DNA of 64,000 nt from Saccharomycodes ludwigii. Lineage: Eukaryota > Ascomycota > Saccharomycetes > Saccharomycodales > Saccharomycodaceae. The notes beneath the pieces were generated by a model. The model saw only the letters and a program-made list of their open reading frames with translations, had not been told where the DNA came from and searched no databases. Position numbers and translations under genes: made by a program. Of the stretch, positions 1 to 9,226 are shown piece by piece. Position 1 is the stretch's first letter. Every line of letters begins with the position of its first letter. The DNA lies in NCBI RefSeq assembly GCF_020623625.1, contig NC_060201.1, forward strand, positions 124,001-188,000, written 5' to 3'.

Positions 1-85
1 TTCGTGTATTTTATTTTTTTTTTTTTTTTTAGTTCATTTGAAAACATCTTTTGGTCACGTTTTGATACATATGACCTTCCTAATT

Positions 86-1336
86 TTAATTTAATACCCA
101 TATATCGTTATCATCATCACTTACAATGCTACTACGTTTCCTATAGCTTTTAGTTATGGGATCCATAGTTGTAGTTATTGATTTGTTATAATTAGTATTT
201 TTATCTTTGGGCTTTTTACTGTTACTTGAATTATTATTATTATTATTATTAGCCAAGTGAAAAGATTTATCATTAATGCTGTTGTTTTGTTTCTGGCCCC
301 ACAAAATTTTATGTTGAAATCCACTTAAAGTGCAGTAAATGGTAATTGGATCATTTATATTGGCCACAAGAAAAAGTTTCATATTGTTTTTATATCTTGG
401 ATAACAAATTTTTTTTTTAATATCTTCTATTGAATTCAAGTTGGAGGAAAAAGGGATGATTTCCATCTTAATTAAAGAATTTTTATTCTTTCTATGGATC
501 CTAACAAATGCAAACTCTTTGGCTTTAAATGGATTTAAATCAAACTGATTATTGGAACAAAAACTTAGCGGGACTGTTGTATGTGTATCTGAAGTAACTA
601 AACAGTGTATTAGTTTTGGTACTATTGATTCGAATTTTGACATTGTAGTTATACTTAAGGAGTTTTTTAAATAATTAATGTTTTTATTCAAACTCAATTT
701 AGTATTGTTTATGCTGTAGTATATGTTATCGGCAACATTTTCCTTCGAGTCCTTTCTATAGCAATAAACATTAATATGTTTATTAATATGGGTATTGTTC
801 GTGCCCATAGTGTTTGCAGTAGAAGCATCCCCTACAAGGATATTCCCTTCTTTGTCAGCGTTATTGGTAGTATCAAAATAATAGTAATTGTTGTTGACAG
901 CAGCGGTTGAGTTATTATATGTATTATTGGTAGGATAATCAGTTATGTTTTTCATATATATAAGAAATTCATAAACATTATTAAAGGCGAAAAGCTGTAC
1001 CTTTAGTTGCAAAGTCACTGGTCTGCCTTGGTTATTACTTTTGTTATTACTATTACTTCTATCGTTGTTGTTACTGGGATTATTTTCGGTTTTTGGATTA
1101 TTATCGATGTCATTATGATATTGTTGTGTCGTAGGTTCTGGGTTATGTTGCAGCGATGAGGTAGTCAAAATGTTTACTTTCATGTTGGTAATGTTGGTAT
1201 TATTACTATTATTAGCTAGTGTATTTATTAGTGGAGTAAGATGTGATTTATTTGTGGTCAATTCTTGTATTTTAACAAATGTTGGTAATTCGATTTTATT
1301 ATTGGTATTTTCTGAATACGAATATCTTTTACACAT
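86..1336 (-). CDS. Unrecognised Asn-rich protein, 416 aa
   Basis: I do not recognise this protein. It is an uninterrupted frame of 416 residues, far longer than chance frames in the surrounding AT-rich DNA, so it is probably a real gene. Low-complexity Asn/Ser/Thr stretches (about residues 40-105 and 355-385) separate more ordinary, mixed hydrophobic/charged segments: one near 105-132 (VQLFAFNNVYEFLIYMKN) and one near 235-350, which includes PFKAKEFAFVRIHRKNK and MKLFLVANINDPITIYC. The C-terminus is charged and ends DDDNDIWVLN. There is no signal peptide or clear membrane segment. It lies upstream of FRA1 on the same strand. The ordered C-terminal half is the part to use for homology searches. 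A fast-evolving nuclear or meiotic protein is possible, but nothing seen establishes this. Confidence 0.6.
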   Translation of the reverse strand: MCKRYSYSENTNNKIELPTFVKIQELTTNKSHLTPLINTLANNSNNTNITNMKVNILTTSSLQHNPEPTTQQYHNDIDNNPKTENNPSNNNDRSNSNNKSNNQGRPVTLQLKVQLFAFNNVYEFLIYMKNITDYPTNNTYNNSTAAVNNNYYYFDTTNNADKEGNILVGDASTANTMGTNNTHINKHINVYCYRKDSKENVADNIYYSINNTKLSLNKNINYLKNSLSITTMSKFESIVPKLIHCLVTSDTHTTVPLSFCSNNQFDLNPFKAKEFAFVRIHRKNKNSLIKMEIIPFSSNLNSIEDIKKKICYPRYKNNMKLFLVANINDPITIYCTLSGFQHKILWGQKQNNSINDKSFHLANNNNNNNSSNSKKPKDKNTNYNKSITTTMDPITKSYRKRSSIVSDDDNDIWVLN

Positions 1337-2291
1337 TCTGAATCATTGCTGTTTTTTTTTTTTTATATATTTCCAAATTTCTATTTTGTCTTGGCTATTA
1401 AACTTTTATTAAAAAAAAAAGAGAAAAGAGAAAAGAAAAGAAAAAAGAAAATAAGAACAATGTTTAAATTCAAGGGAAGCTATTATATATACAAACAAAT
1501 AATGTAAATAAGTAAAAGCAGAGCGCGAGAAAGCATAATGCAAATCGGTGTTTTTATTTGATTTTTTTTATTTTTTTATTTTTTTTTTATTTTCTTTGAA
1601 CAGAAAAAAAATAAAGTGAATTTTTTTTTTTTTTTTTTTTTCATGCAGCTTGTGATATAAACAGTACAGCTTTAGCATAGGGCTATTGTTTGATTTCAAT
1701 TTGTTTGTGGTGACGAAAAAAAAAAAAATTAAGTCAAATATTTTTATTTCAATTTTCTTTTTTAAATTACAGATAATTTAATCATACAGTCATAAAAATG
1801 TGATTTATTTCTTTTTTTTTTTGTTTATGTTTTAAAAAGAAAATGTTCTAGGTCTCTTATATAGCACATTCAATCTAACGTAGTTTATCGTTTATTGCAG
1901 TATATTGTTTGAAGCTGTTTTAATTTGTTGTAATTTGTTGTAATTTTTTAGTTTTTTTTTAATTTTGTTTTATTTCGTTTTTATTTCGTTTTATTTTCGG
2001 AAAAACTTAAAAACACACAAACAAAGGGAACAAGGAACAACCGTGGCGTTTGATATATTACACTACGTATATTACTTATCATATTACTAAAAAGGGAAAA
2101 AGATACAGAAAAATAAAAATTTATAACAAAATTACAACAAAATAAATTTCACTATGAACGGTATTGTTTGTTTTAAACTATTAAAAGAAATGTTAGAAAA
2201 ATTACATAGATTATTAACAATTAAATAGCTTAGATAATGGTAAGCAGAGCCTTTGATTAAAGTATAAATAACTTTAGCACCTCAAAGGGGG

Positions 2292-2322
<31 letters not shown>

Positions 2323-2620
2323 AGGAGATGTAGAATCTCACACTGCCATCTATCATATTTTACTTGTATTTTTTTTTCTTCGTTCTTCCCAATTCTTCTC
2401 ATTCCTTTAAGCCCCTATTTCCGACTGTATTTTCGCTCTGGCTTAAACCATAAACAAAAAAAAAAAAAAAAAAAAAAAAAAGAAAAATTCATTCTATACA
2501 AAACACTCGCTATTATATTCATCTCTCCTTTTATTTTGTTTTTGTTTTTTTTTTTTTTTCTCTTTTTCCATCCTTAGTGCAAACACATCAAATAAAACAT
2601 CCATCTATTTTTTTTTTTTT
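1337..2620. other. Intergenic region, orphan gene promoter and FRA1 3' side
   Basis: No coding frame of note. It holds many homopolymer tracts, including 30 A at 2292-2321 and 26 A at 2456-2481, plus T-rich stretches at 1560-1640 and 2540-2620. It must contain the promoter of the orphan gene (reading leftwards from 1336) and the FRA1 terminator. No specific binding site is convincing. Confidence 0.5.
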
Positions 2621-4843
2621 TTACTTAATTTTACTGGTTTCTCTCTTTAACCATTTATAAGCCAAACTTTGCGGTTGTAAAAATGGGACAATCGAAGCCC
2701 AAACTCTGGTATGATATTCATTAATCTGTCTTTTTTCCTCACTTGTTAACATCTTAACATTAATTAATTTCTTACAATACGGAACCAGCGTCAAGTTTTC
2801 AAATTTCAAAAACCCTTTATCACCAAATTTCAAATCAGTTTTAACAACTAGCATATCGTTTTCAATTCTAATACCATACTCACCATCCTTATAATACCCA
2901 GGTTCGTTGGTAATTATATTCCCTTCTTTAAGTGGAAATTCAACCAAGTGAGGTCTAAATCCAATACCAATAGGTCCCTCGTGCACATTTAAATACGATC
3001 CTACCCCGTGTCCTGTCCCGTGTCTGTAATCTAAGCCTTGGCTCCACAAAAATTGCCTAGCAATAACATCAATATTGTAACCACTAGTACCTTCTGGAAT
3101 TATCAACCTCTCCAAAGCTAAATTACCTTTTAAAACTAAAGTGTAATTATCAATCTCTTCTTGTTTTGGCTCGGTAAAATGAAATGTTCTGGTAATATCA
3201 GTGGTCCCCTCCAAAAACTGAGATCCAGAATCACATAGATATATCTTAAGTGGATCAATCATACTACAATTCTCTTCGCTTGGTGAATAATGAATAATAG
3301 CCGCATTACTACCAGTTGATGAAATCGTTTCAAAGGAATTGCCCCTAAAATTACTTTGCGTTTCTCTTATACTAGTTAATTTACAACTAGCCTTATATTC
3401 ATCAATCAAACTCTGTTTTTTGACCAATTCATTTTCCAACCATGAAAAATATTGGACCAAAGCAACACCATCTTTGACTTGCGCTTTGCGGGCATTACAT
3501 ATCTCAGTATGATTTTTCACGGCTTTGAAAACTTCTAATGGCGACTCAATGGCCCGATAATAATTGTTTTTCAATTTATTAACAATGGCCCAACTACTGT
3601 TGTTTGGTATCAATATGGATGAACTTTTGTTACCAGCAATAGTATTTGTGCTAGCAGTATTATTGGTAGCGGATAAGCGTTCCAACTCTTTCCAAAAATC
3701 GTTGTATGGCTTAACTATAATATTATTCCTAGCAAAATATTCTTTTATCTCAGAGCTGTATTCATTATCAGTATATAAGAGCGTGTCTTTACACGTAACA
3801 ATCAAATAAGAATAAAAAACGGGGTTATAGTCAATATCCTCGCCTCTAAGGTTGGTAAACCAGCTAATCTCATCTAAGGCAATAGAAATAAAGGTTGGCG
3901 AAGAATCAGAAACCATACCATTTTTGTGTTTTTCATCTAGATATTTAAGCAATCTATTACGTTTTTCCACAAAAGGTTCCCCTGCAAACTTTTCTTCGTC
4001 CAGCATGAAAAGTGGTTTCAAAGCCCTTGAAGGAGCATCTTCAAACTGGTCCCAAATCAAATCAATCAAATTTGTCTCGACAGGGACCAACTCGACACAG
4101 TTATTGTAGTCTTTATCTTCAATTAATTTTTGGAACTTACTAACTTCAGCAATAGTAATCAATTTTGGATCAATCCCGATCTTCAACTTTTTCTTGGAAT
4201 TGCCCAAACCTTTGCTCATTTCATAGGCCTCGTTTACACACCATTCTTCCCATGTTGTCTTATCAACTCCTTGTCTCAGCAACGACCAGTTGTAATCCAA
4301 CTCCTGGGTGGCTTGGTTAAAATACCTACCATCAGTACTCAAAACACATTTCCCCTCTGGAGCATCCAAGTTGAAGTTTAAAACATCACGGGTTATACAA
4401 GCAACACCCGCACTACCAGTAAACCCGCTGATAAAAGCTCTTCTTTGATCAGCAAAAGAAACATATTCGGATTGATGTTCATCCTCACTTGGTACTATAT
4501 AGCAACATAAATCTTTTTTTATCATCTCTTTTCTCAAACTTAATAATCTCTTGGTGGTATTGATGTTTCTTGATGAACATCCAATCTGATCACTTGAATA
4601 GACGCTATCTTCGTCGTTTATACTAGTATTGGAGCCTACATTGTAAGGTGTTGTTGATGTCAACAGTGAACTTCTTCTGGATATTTGTCTAAATAAAATA
4701 GACCTTCTGGATTGCTGTCTATATAATAGTCCCCTAGAACAGGTACAATTATCACATGGTTTAAAAGGCTGTTTTGCTGTGGTATTACTTGATTTCATCT
4801 TAATCGAGCTATAAGACGGTTTTGAAGAAATGGTTGTTGTCAT
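2621..4843 (-). CDS. FRA1: Fra1, Xaa-Pro aminopeptidase-family regulator of iron signalling
   Basis: This 740-aa protein belongs to the M24B aminopeptidase P family, and its length fits S. cerevisiae Fra1 (749 aa). In yeast, Fra1 works in the cytosol with Fra2 and Grx3/4 to relay mitochondrial Fe-S status to Aft1. The pattern seen is: a Ser/Cys-rich N-terminal extension with CDNCTCSRG near residues 33-41, two creatinase-like N-terminal domains (about 95-440), then the pita-bread domain. The metal-ligand motifs are present: CDSGSQFLEGTTDITRT (about 538-554), GTGHGVGS (about 611), NEPGYY (about 646) and GIRIEN (about 658). Enzymatic competence is therefore plausible. It is divergently transcribed from NPR3. 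In S. cerevisiae FRA1 lies on the HSP104-ISA1 side of the locus, so its place at this end implies a local rearrangement. Confidence 0.93.
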   Translation of the reverse strand: MTTTISSKPSYSSIKMKSSNTTAKQPFKPCDNCTCSRGLLYRQQSRRSILFRQISRRSSLLTSTTPYNVGSNTSINDEDSVYSSDQIGCSSRNINTTKRLLSLRKEMIKKDLCCYIVPSEDEHQSEYVSFADQRRAFISGFTGSAGVACITRDVLNFNLDAPEGKCVLSTDGRYFNQATQELDYNWSLLRQGVDKTTWEEWCVNEAYEMSKGLGNSKKKLKIGIDPKLITIAEVSKFQKLIEDKDYNNCVELVPVETNLIDLIWDQFEDAPSRALKPLFMLDEEKFAGEPFVEKRNRLLKYLDEKHKNGMVSDSSPTFISIALDEISWFTNLRGEDIDYNPVFYSYLIVTCKDTLLYTDNEYSSEIKEYFARNNIIVKPYNDFWKELERLSATNNTASTNTIAGNKSSSILIPNNSSWAIVNKLKNNYYRAIESPLEVFKAVKNHTEICNARKAQVKDGVALVQYFSWLENELVKKQSLIDEYKASCKLTSIRETQSNFRGNSFETISSTGSNAAIIHYSPSEENCSMIDPLKIYLCDSGSQFLEGTTDITRTFHFTEPKQEEIDNYTLVLKGNLALERLIIPEGTSGYNIDVIARQFLWSQGLDYRHGTGHGVGSYLNVHEGPIGIGFRPHLVEFPLKEGNIITNEPGYYKDGEYGIRIENDMLVVKTDLKFGDKGFLKFENLTLVPYCKKLINVKMLTSEEKRQINEYHTRVWASIVPFLQPQSLAYKWLKRETSKIK

Positions 4844-5552
4844 TAATTTTTTCTTGTTCTTTTTATTTCTTGTTTTTTTTTTTCTTTTAACAATAGCAGT
4901 AAAAGTAGTTAGGTTTACTCAATCATTTTTTTTTTCTTTCTGTTATGGCTAAATTTCTTTTCTTTTTTTATTGAATTTGAAAAATAAAATAAAATAAAAA
5001 AAAAAAAAAAAAAAAAAAAAGGAAATGTTAAATAAAAATTTGCACCCGACTCTTGCTTCCTCCCCCTTAATCTGTCGCCATTTTCCGAGCTTTTTTCTTT
5101 TTTATTTTCAGTAGAAATTGACGTACGCCACTCTATCAGTCAAAACCATAAAAACTGTTTTTTTTTTTCGCGCTTTTCTGTGAATTGGGGAACAAAGTCA
5201 CGAGGATTTCTATATATATATATATCTTTTTTTTTGTTGATTAGACAATTTCGGTCATTCGGTATAATGAATCATATGGACTTGAGGGAAAGTATCATGT
5301 GGACTTGAAGGACAAATTATATTTCGGACAAACCTGTATTTTTTTTTTTTTCTTCTTGCTTATCCGCCTGCTCGTTTCCATCTGGAAAATATACAAACGT
5401 TAAAAAAGAAAAAAAAGCCAATTAAAAAGCCTTTATCTTCACCACTTAATTGCTTGAACTAATTACTTGACGCTCAAACAAAAAAAAAAAAAAAATGTTC
5501 CATAATATCACATTCAAGACAAAAAAAAAATTTGTTAAATACTAAATAATCA
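4844..5552. promoter_or_regulatory. Divergent FRA1/NPR3 promoter region
   Basis: This 709-bp gap separates two divergent starts, so it holds both promoters. It carries A and T tracts, a short TA run near 5212-5224, and a near-perfect 19-bp direct repeat at 5271-5289 and 5294-5312. No TATA box or known site can be assigned with confidence. Confidence 0.6.
5271..5312. repeat. Duplicated 19-bp motif in the FRA1/NPR3 promoter
   Basis: Two copies of the pattern ATCATrTGGACTTGArGGA lie head to tail at 5271-5289 and 5294-5312. They match at 17 of 19 positions and are offset by 23 bp, about two helical turns. A duplicated regulatory site is one reading. A chance micro-duplication is the other. Confidence 0.6.
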
Positions 5553-8215
5553 ATGTTACTCAACATCCCAAATAATTGTTTGGTGGGGATACTTTTAACG
5601 GTTACCTCACACTCTGGCCCACAGTTTGTTTACCATTTCCCCCCATCTTCAAACATTATCAAACAGCAAAAGCAACATCGCAGTAACAATGATGATAATC
5701 ATAACCTTAATACCGCAGATCTATCAACTCTAAATAGCCGAGTCACTGAAAACACCTTCAGCATAAGTTCCAATACTACAGCAACTGCCATGCAAGCTAG
5801 TACTAACAGTACCGCAGATAAGTCTGGTTTGGATTATCTTAACAACGAACAAAACGATAATAACATTATATCTGAAAACATATATGATAACGATAATGAA
5901 AATGAAGATCCTAACAATAATTTCGATGACCCCGTCAACTACGACGATGATGAATCCGTTTTAACTGATACAGAATTATCTACTGATTATGCCGACTATT
6001 CTGACAGTAGCAGTGATGACGATGGTGAGACAGATGACAACCATTCTGTACTTACCGAAGAAGTTAATAGCAGCAACGTTTCAGAGGTGCAGTTCTTTAC
6101 TGGTACTACTCAAGATGACAGTCAAAATACAAAAAATAGTGTTAATAATGCAAAGAATATCGATGCGCAGAAAATATTCCAATTATTAGAGGATAATACA
6201 TCTTCAAGTGCCAGCAAGCAGAACTTTAATGTGAAAAATAGACAAACCCTTGATAATAACAGTAATAGTGTCAAAGAAAAACTAAGTAAGAAAAATAGTT
6301 TGAAACTAAATGAAAGATTTAAAGCTTCATATACAGAATATGTGGAGGACAATGAGGACAGCAACTATAATCCAGAAGACACAAAATTGTACTCCGATTA
6401 TTTAACTTATATTGACGATCTATTCCCTTCTGATCAAAAAGTTTTAAGTTCCAAAATATTAAACTATGAACAGGAATTTCTAGCAGAATTCTGTTGTCCT
6501 CCCAAGGAAATGTGTAATTCAAGATTTGAATTTACTGTAGATGAACTGTGTTTTTTAAGTTTGCCCTTTCACGTGGACGATGAGGGGAACTGGAGAAAGG
6601 GTAAAAATTCTAAAAAAAGAGGTAAAGGTAAAAGCGGTAAAAATAATAAGCACGTCGATAAATTAGATACCACGGAAAGATCATCATTGACTGGTTCTGC
6701 TGATGAAAAAAAAAAAAAAAAAAAAAAAGTTGTTGATAAAAATGAAATTACGGATGAAAATGAGATTTATATGTTTAATGTATGTTTTGTGATGAACCCA
6801 TCATTAGTAGAGTATAATGAACGTGTTGACGATATCTATCATTATATAATTACAAGGTTTTCTTTAATTTTACGTTATGCGCAATCAAAAACAAACTATG
6901 TCGGTGAGGAGGTTAATAAAATTTTGAAAATTAGAGAAAAATACCCTATGAGTCAAAATTTATACAAAAAAATTTTAATGCAATCGTCATTAGCAAGGGC
7001 CATTACTGATTGTTATAGATATTTAAAGGACAACAAAATAGCAAATTTGGTCATAGACGAGGATAAATTCATCTCCCTACAAATCCCAATCAAAAACGAA
7101 TTTAGTCATCTTCCCAACGTCAAATTAGACCCCGTCTTAAAAGGCTCATATCTAAGCAGCATTTTGAATAGAAGATTTTTGACAAGAACGAGTTTAGGCA
7201 ACCATAATAATGATAGTAATGCTAATAGTAATAATGGCGGTGGCGATACCATTCTGGATGATCCCTCTACTAATAACAAAAGCAACGAATTTAATGACTC
7301 TGACGAGTATTTGGATTTTGATGAAGTTTATGAAAACGATGATTTACTAGATTATGCCTTGATTTTATTGAAAGACCCCGTTGATATCATTGAAGAGATT
7401 AAGGAGGCTTCTTTTGAGAACGATGTCAGCACCATAATAATGACATCATTAATTAAAAACTTAAAACCTACATTACCTTTGAAATATTATAAGCAACTAA
7501 TTTCTGATATTTTGAACAACACCGATAGTGGGAGCTCAACCATGGCCCAAAATAAAAGTGGGAAACACTTAAAGAACAAAGATGTCAATAGTGATCTTGG
7601 GGGTGATAGTGATGATAAATTTGAATTTTCCCCTGAATTTTGTTTAAATATGCTAAGATCATTTGCCTTGCATTTCATGTATTGGAGATATGCACGTGTA
7701 ATTTTACCAATTTCTTCTCGAAATTCGTATATCGTTTCACCGTTGGCTCCTATATCGGGGAAAACTTTGACAGATTTTGATGTTGATTTTGATTATTATT
7801 GTCAGAATAAAATCTCAGAAGAAATAATTATCCCCCCATTAATTTATCAAAATAGTGAAAAATTCATGTCTAAATTCCCCAGCTTACCTAGACTACCCAA
7901 CTTTTTAGGTCTATTATCTTCAACAACACCTAGGCCATATGGTTCGTATATTCCATCTAAAGATCATAAACCATTGTACCTAAGTGCATTAACTTGGCTT
8001 ATCAGATATGGTTATGTAACTCAATTATTAACTTTTGTATGGATTAGAGTCGATAAGAAAATAAAACTTGCTGTAGAAGAAGATTTAGAAAAAGAAGGTA
8101 TTTTGCGTTTTAGGGGAAATGTTAATAATGCTTCTGCTATTACCAATATTAATAATAATAGTAATAGTAATAATGATGGTAATGATGCTAGTAATGGCAA
8201 TGCTAATAATGATGC

Positions 8216-8255
<40 letters not shown>

Positions 8256-8714
8256 GGCAATCATACTAATAATAATGGCAATACTAATAATTATTACTAC
8301 TTAGATAATAATTCCGAAGGTGGAGCTGGTACAAGAAATACAACCAACAATGCTTACAAAAGTTTGGAACATAACGCTTCTGTTATATCTGCATTAAATA
8401 TGGAAGTGAAAGAAGAATATGAAGAAGAGGAAGAGGAAGAGGAAGAAGAAGAAGAAGAAGAAGAAGAAGAGGATAATGGATATACAATAATATATGAACC
8501 ACGTAAAGCAACAGCTATTGAAAAAAGATGGTTATATAAATGTGTTAAGGATCAACCACCTGATATTCAATTTATTTTCCACAAATTATTAAATTATTTT
8601 AATGGCAGAACTCCTATGGAATTGATTTTAAATAGAGAACACTTTACCAAACAAGAGTTGAAGAGGTTATTTCAAAATTTAGACAAATATATTGTAGAAG
8701 TTAAACACTGGTAG
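5553..8714 (+). CDS. NPR3: Npr3, SEACIT complex subunit (TORC1 inhibitor)
   Basis: This 1053-aa protein is the ortholog of yeast Npr3 (1146 aa). Npr3 pairs with Npr2 and Iml1 in SEACIT, the GTPase-activating complex for Gtr1 that turns TORC1 down when amino acids are short, at the vacuole surface. The N-terminus, with NCLVGILLTVTSHSGPQFVY, is the typical start of the family's longin-like domain. The family regions are interrupted by acidic and Asn-rich insertions: residues about 90-170, a Lys run near 385, an Asn run near 885-910 and a Glu run near 955-975. The C-terminus (KRWLYKCVKDQPPDIQFIFHKLLNYFNGRTPMELI in part) is family-like, with a winged-helix appearance. It is convergent with RIM4, as expected from YHL023C/YHL024W. 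Confidence 0.93.
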
Positions 8715-9226
8715 TTATAAATAAATATAAAAATGATACCACTGATGAATATTTCATTTTACGATTAATTACAGTTGTATACATAGAACTTGTGTGTTTG
8801 TATCTTTCTAACATGTTAAAAATAAAAATGCATGTATGGATTATTAGTTGAAATCAAAAGGAATTCTACTTTTACTATAACAAAAAAAAAAAAAAATAAA
8901 AAGAGATAAAAGAAAAGGAAAAAATAATTAAATATAATAAAATAAGCAGGAAAATAAACAAATAAATGGCCCCCCTCATTTGTACGATTGTACGAACTAA
9001 TATATAAAAATTAATATTGTTCCCGAGTACATGAGAGTTGACACCGTATATAGAACTTTATTTGTTTCATATCAAGGATACATCTGATAAATAATTATTA
9101 TTAACATAGAATATATGGTTATATGATTAAAGATGGAGGCTTATAGCCACAAGGAATAAAGGATGAGGACTGGGAGAAATACTAACCAATTATAAAATTC
9201 CAGGTTCTATTGAAGTTCAACGTTGA
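8715..9226. other. Convergent NPR3/RIM4 3' region
   Basis: This 512-bp gap between two converging genes holds AT-rich sequence and a poly(A) tract near 8882-8895. No coding frame or RNA gene was seen. It presumably carries both 3' processing signals. Confidence 0.5.
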
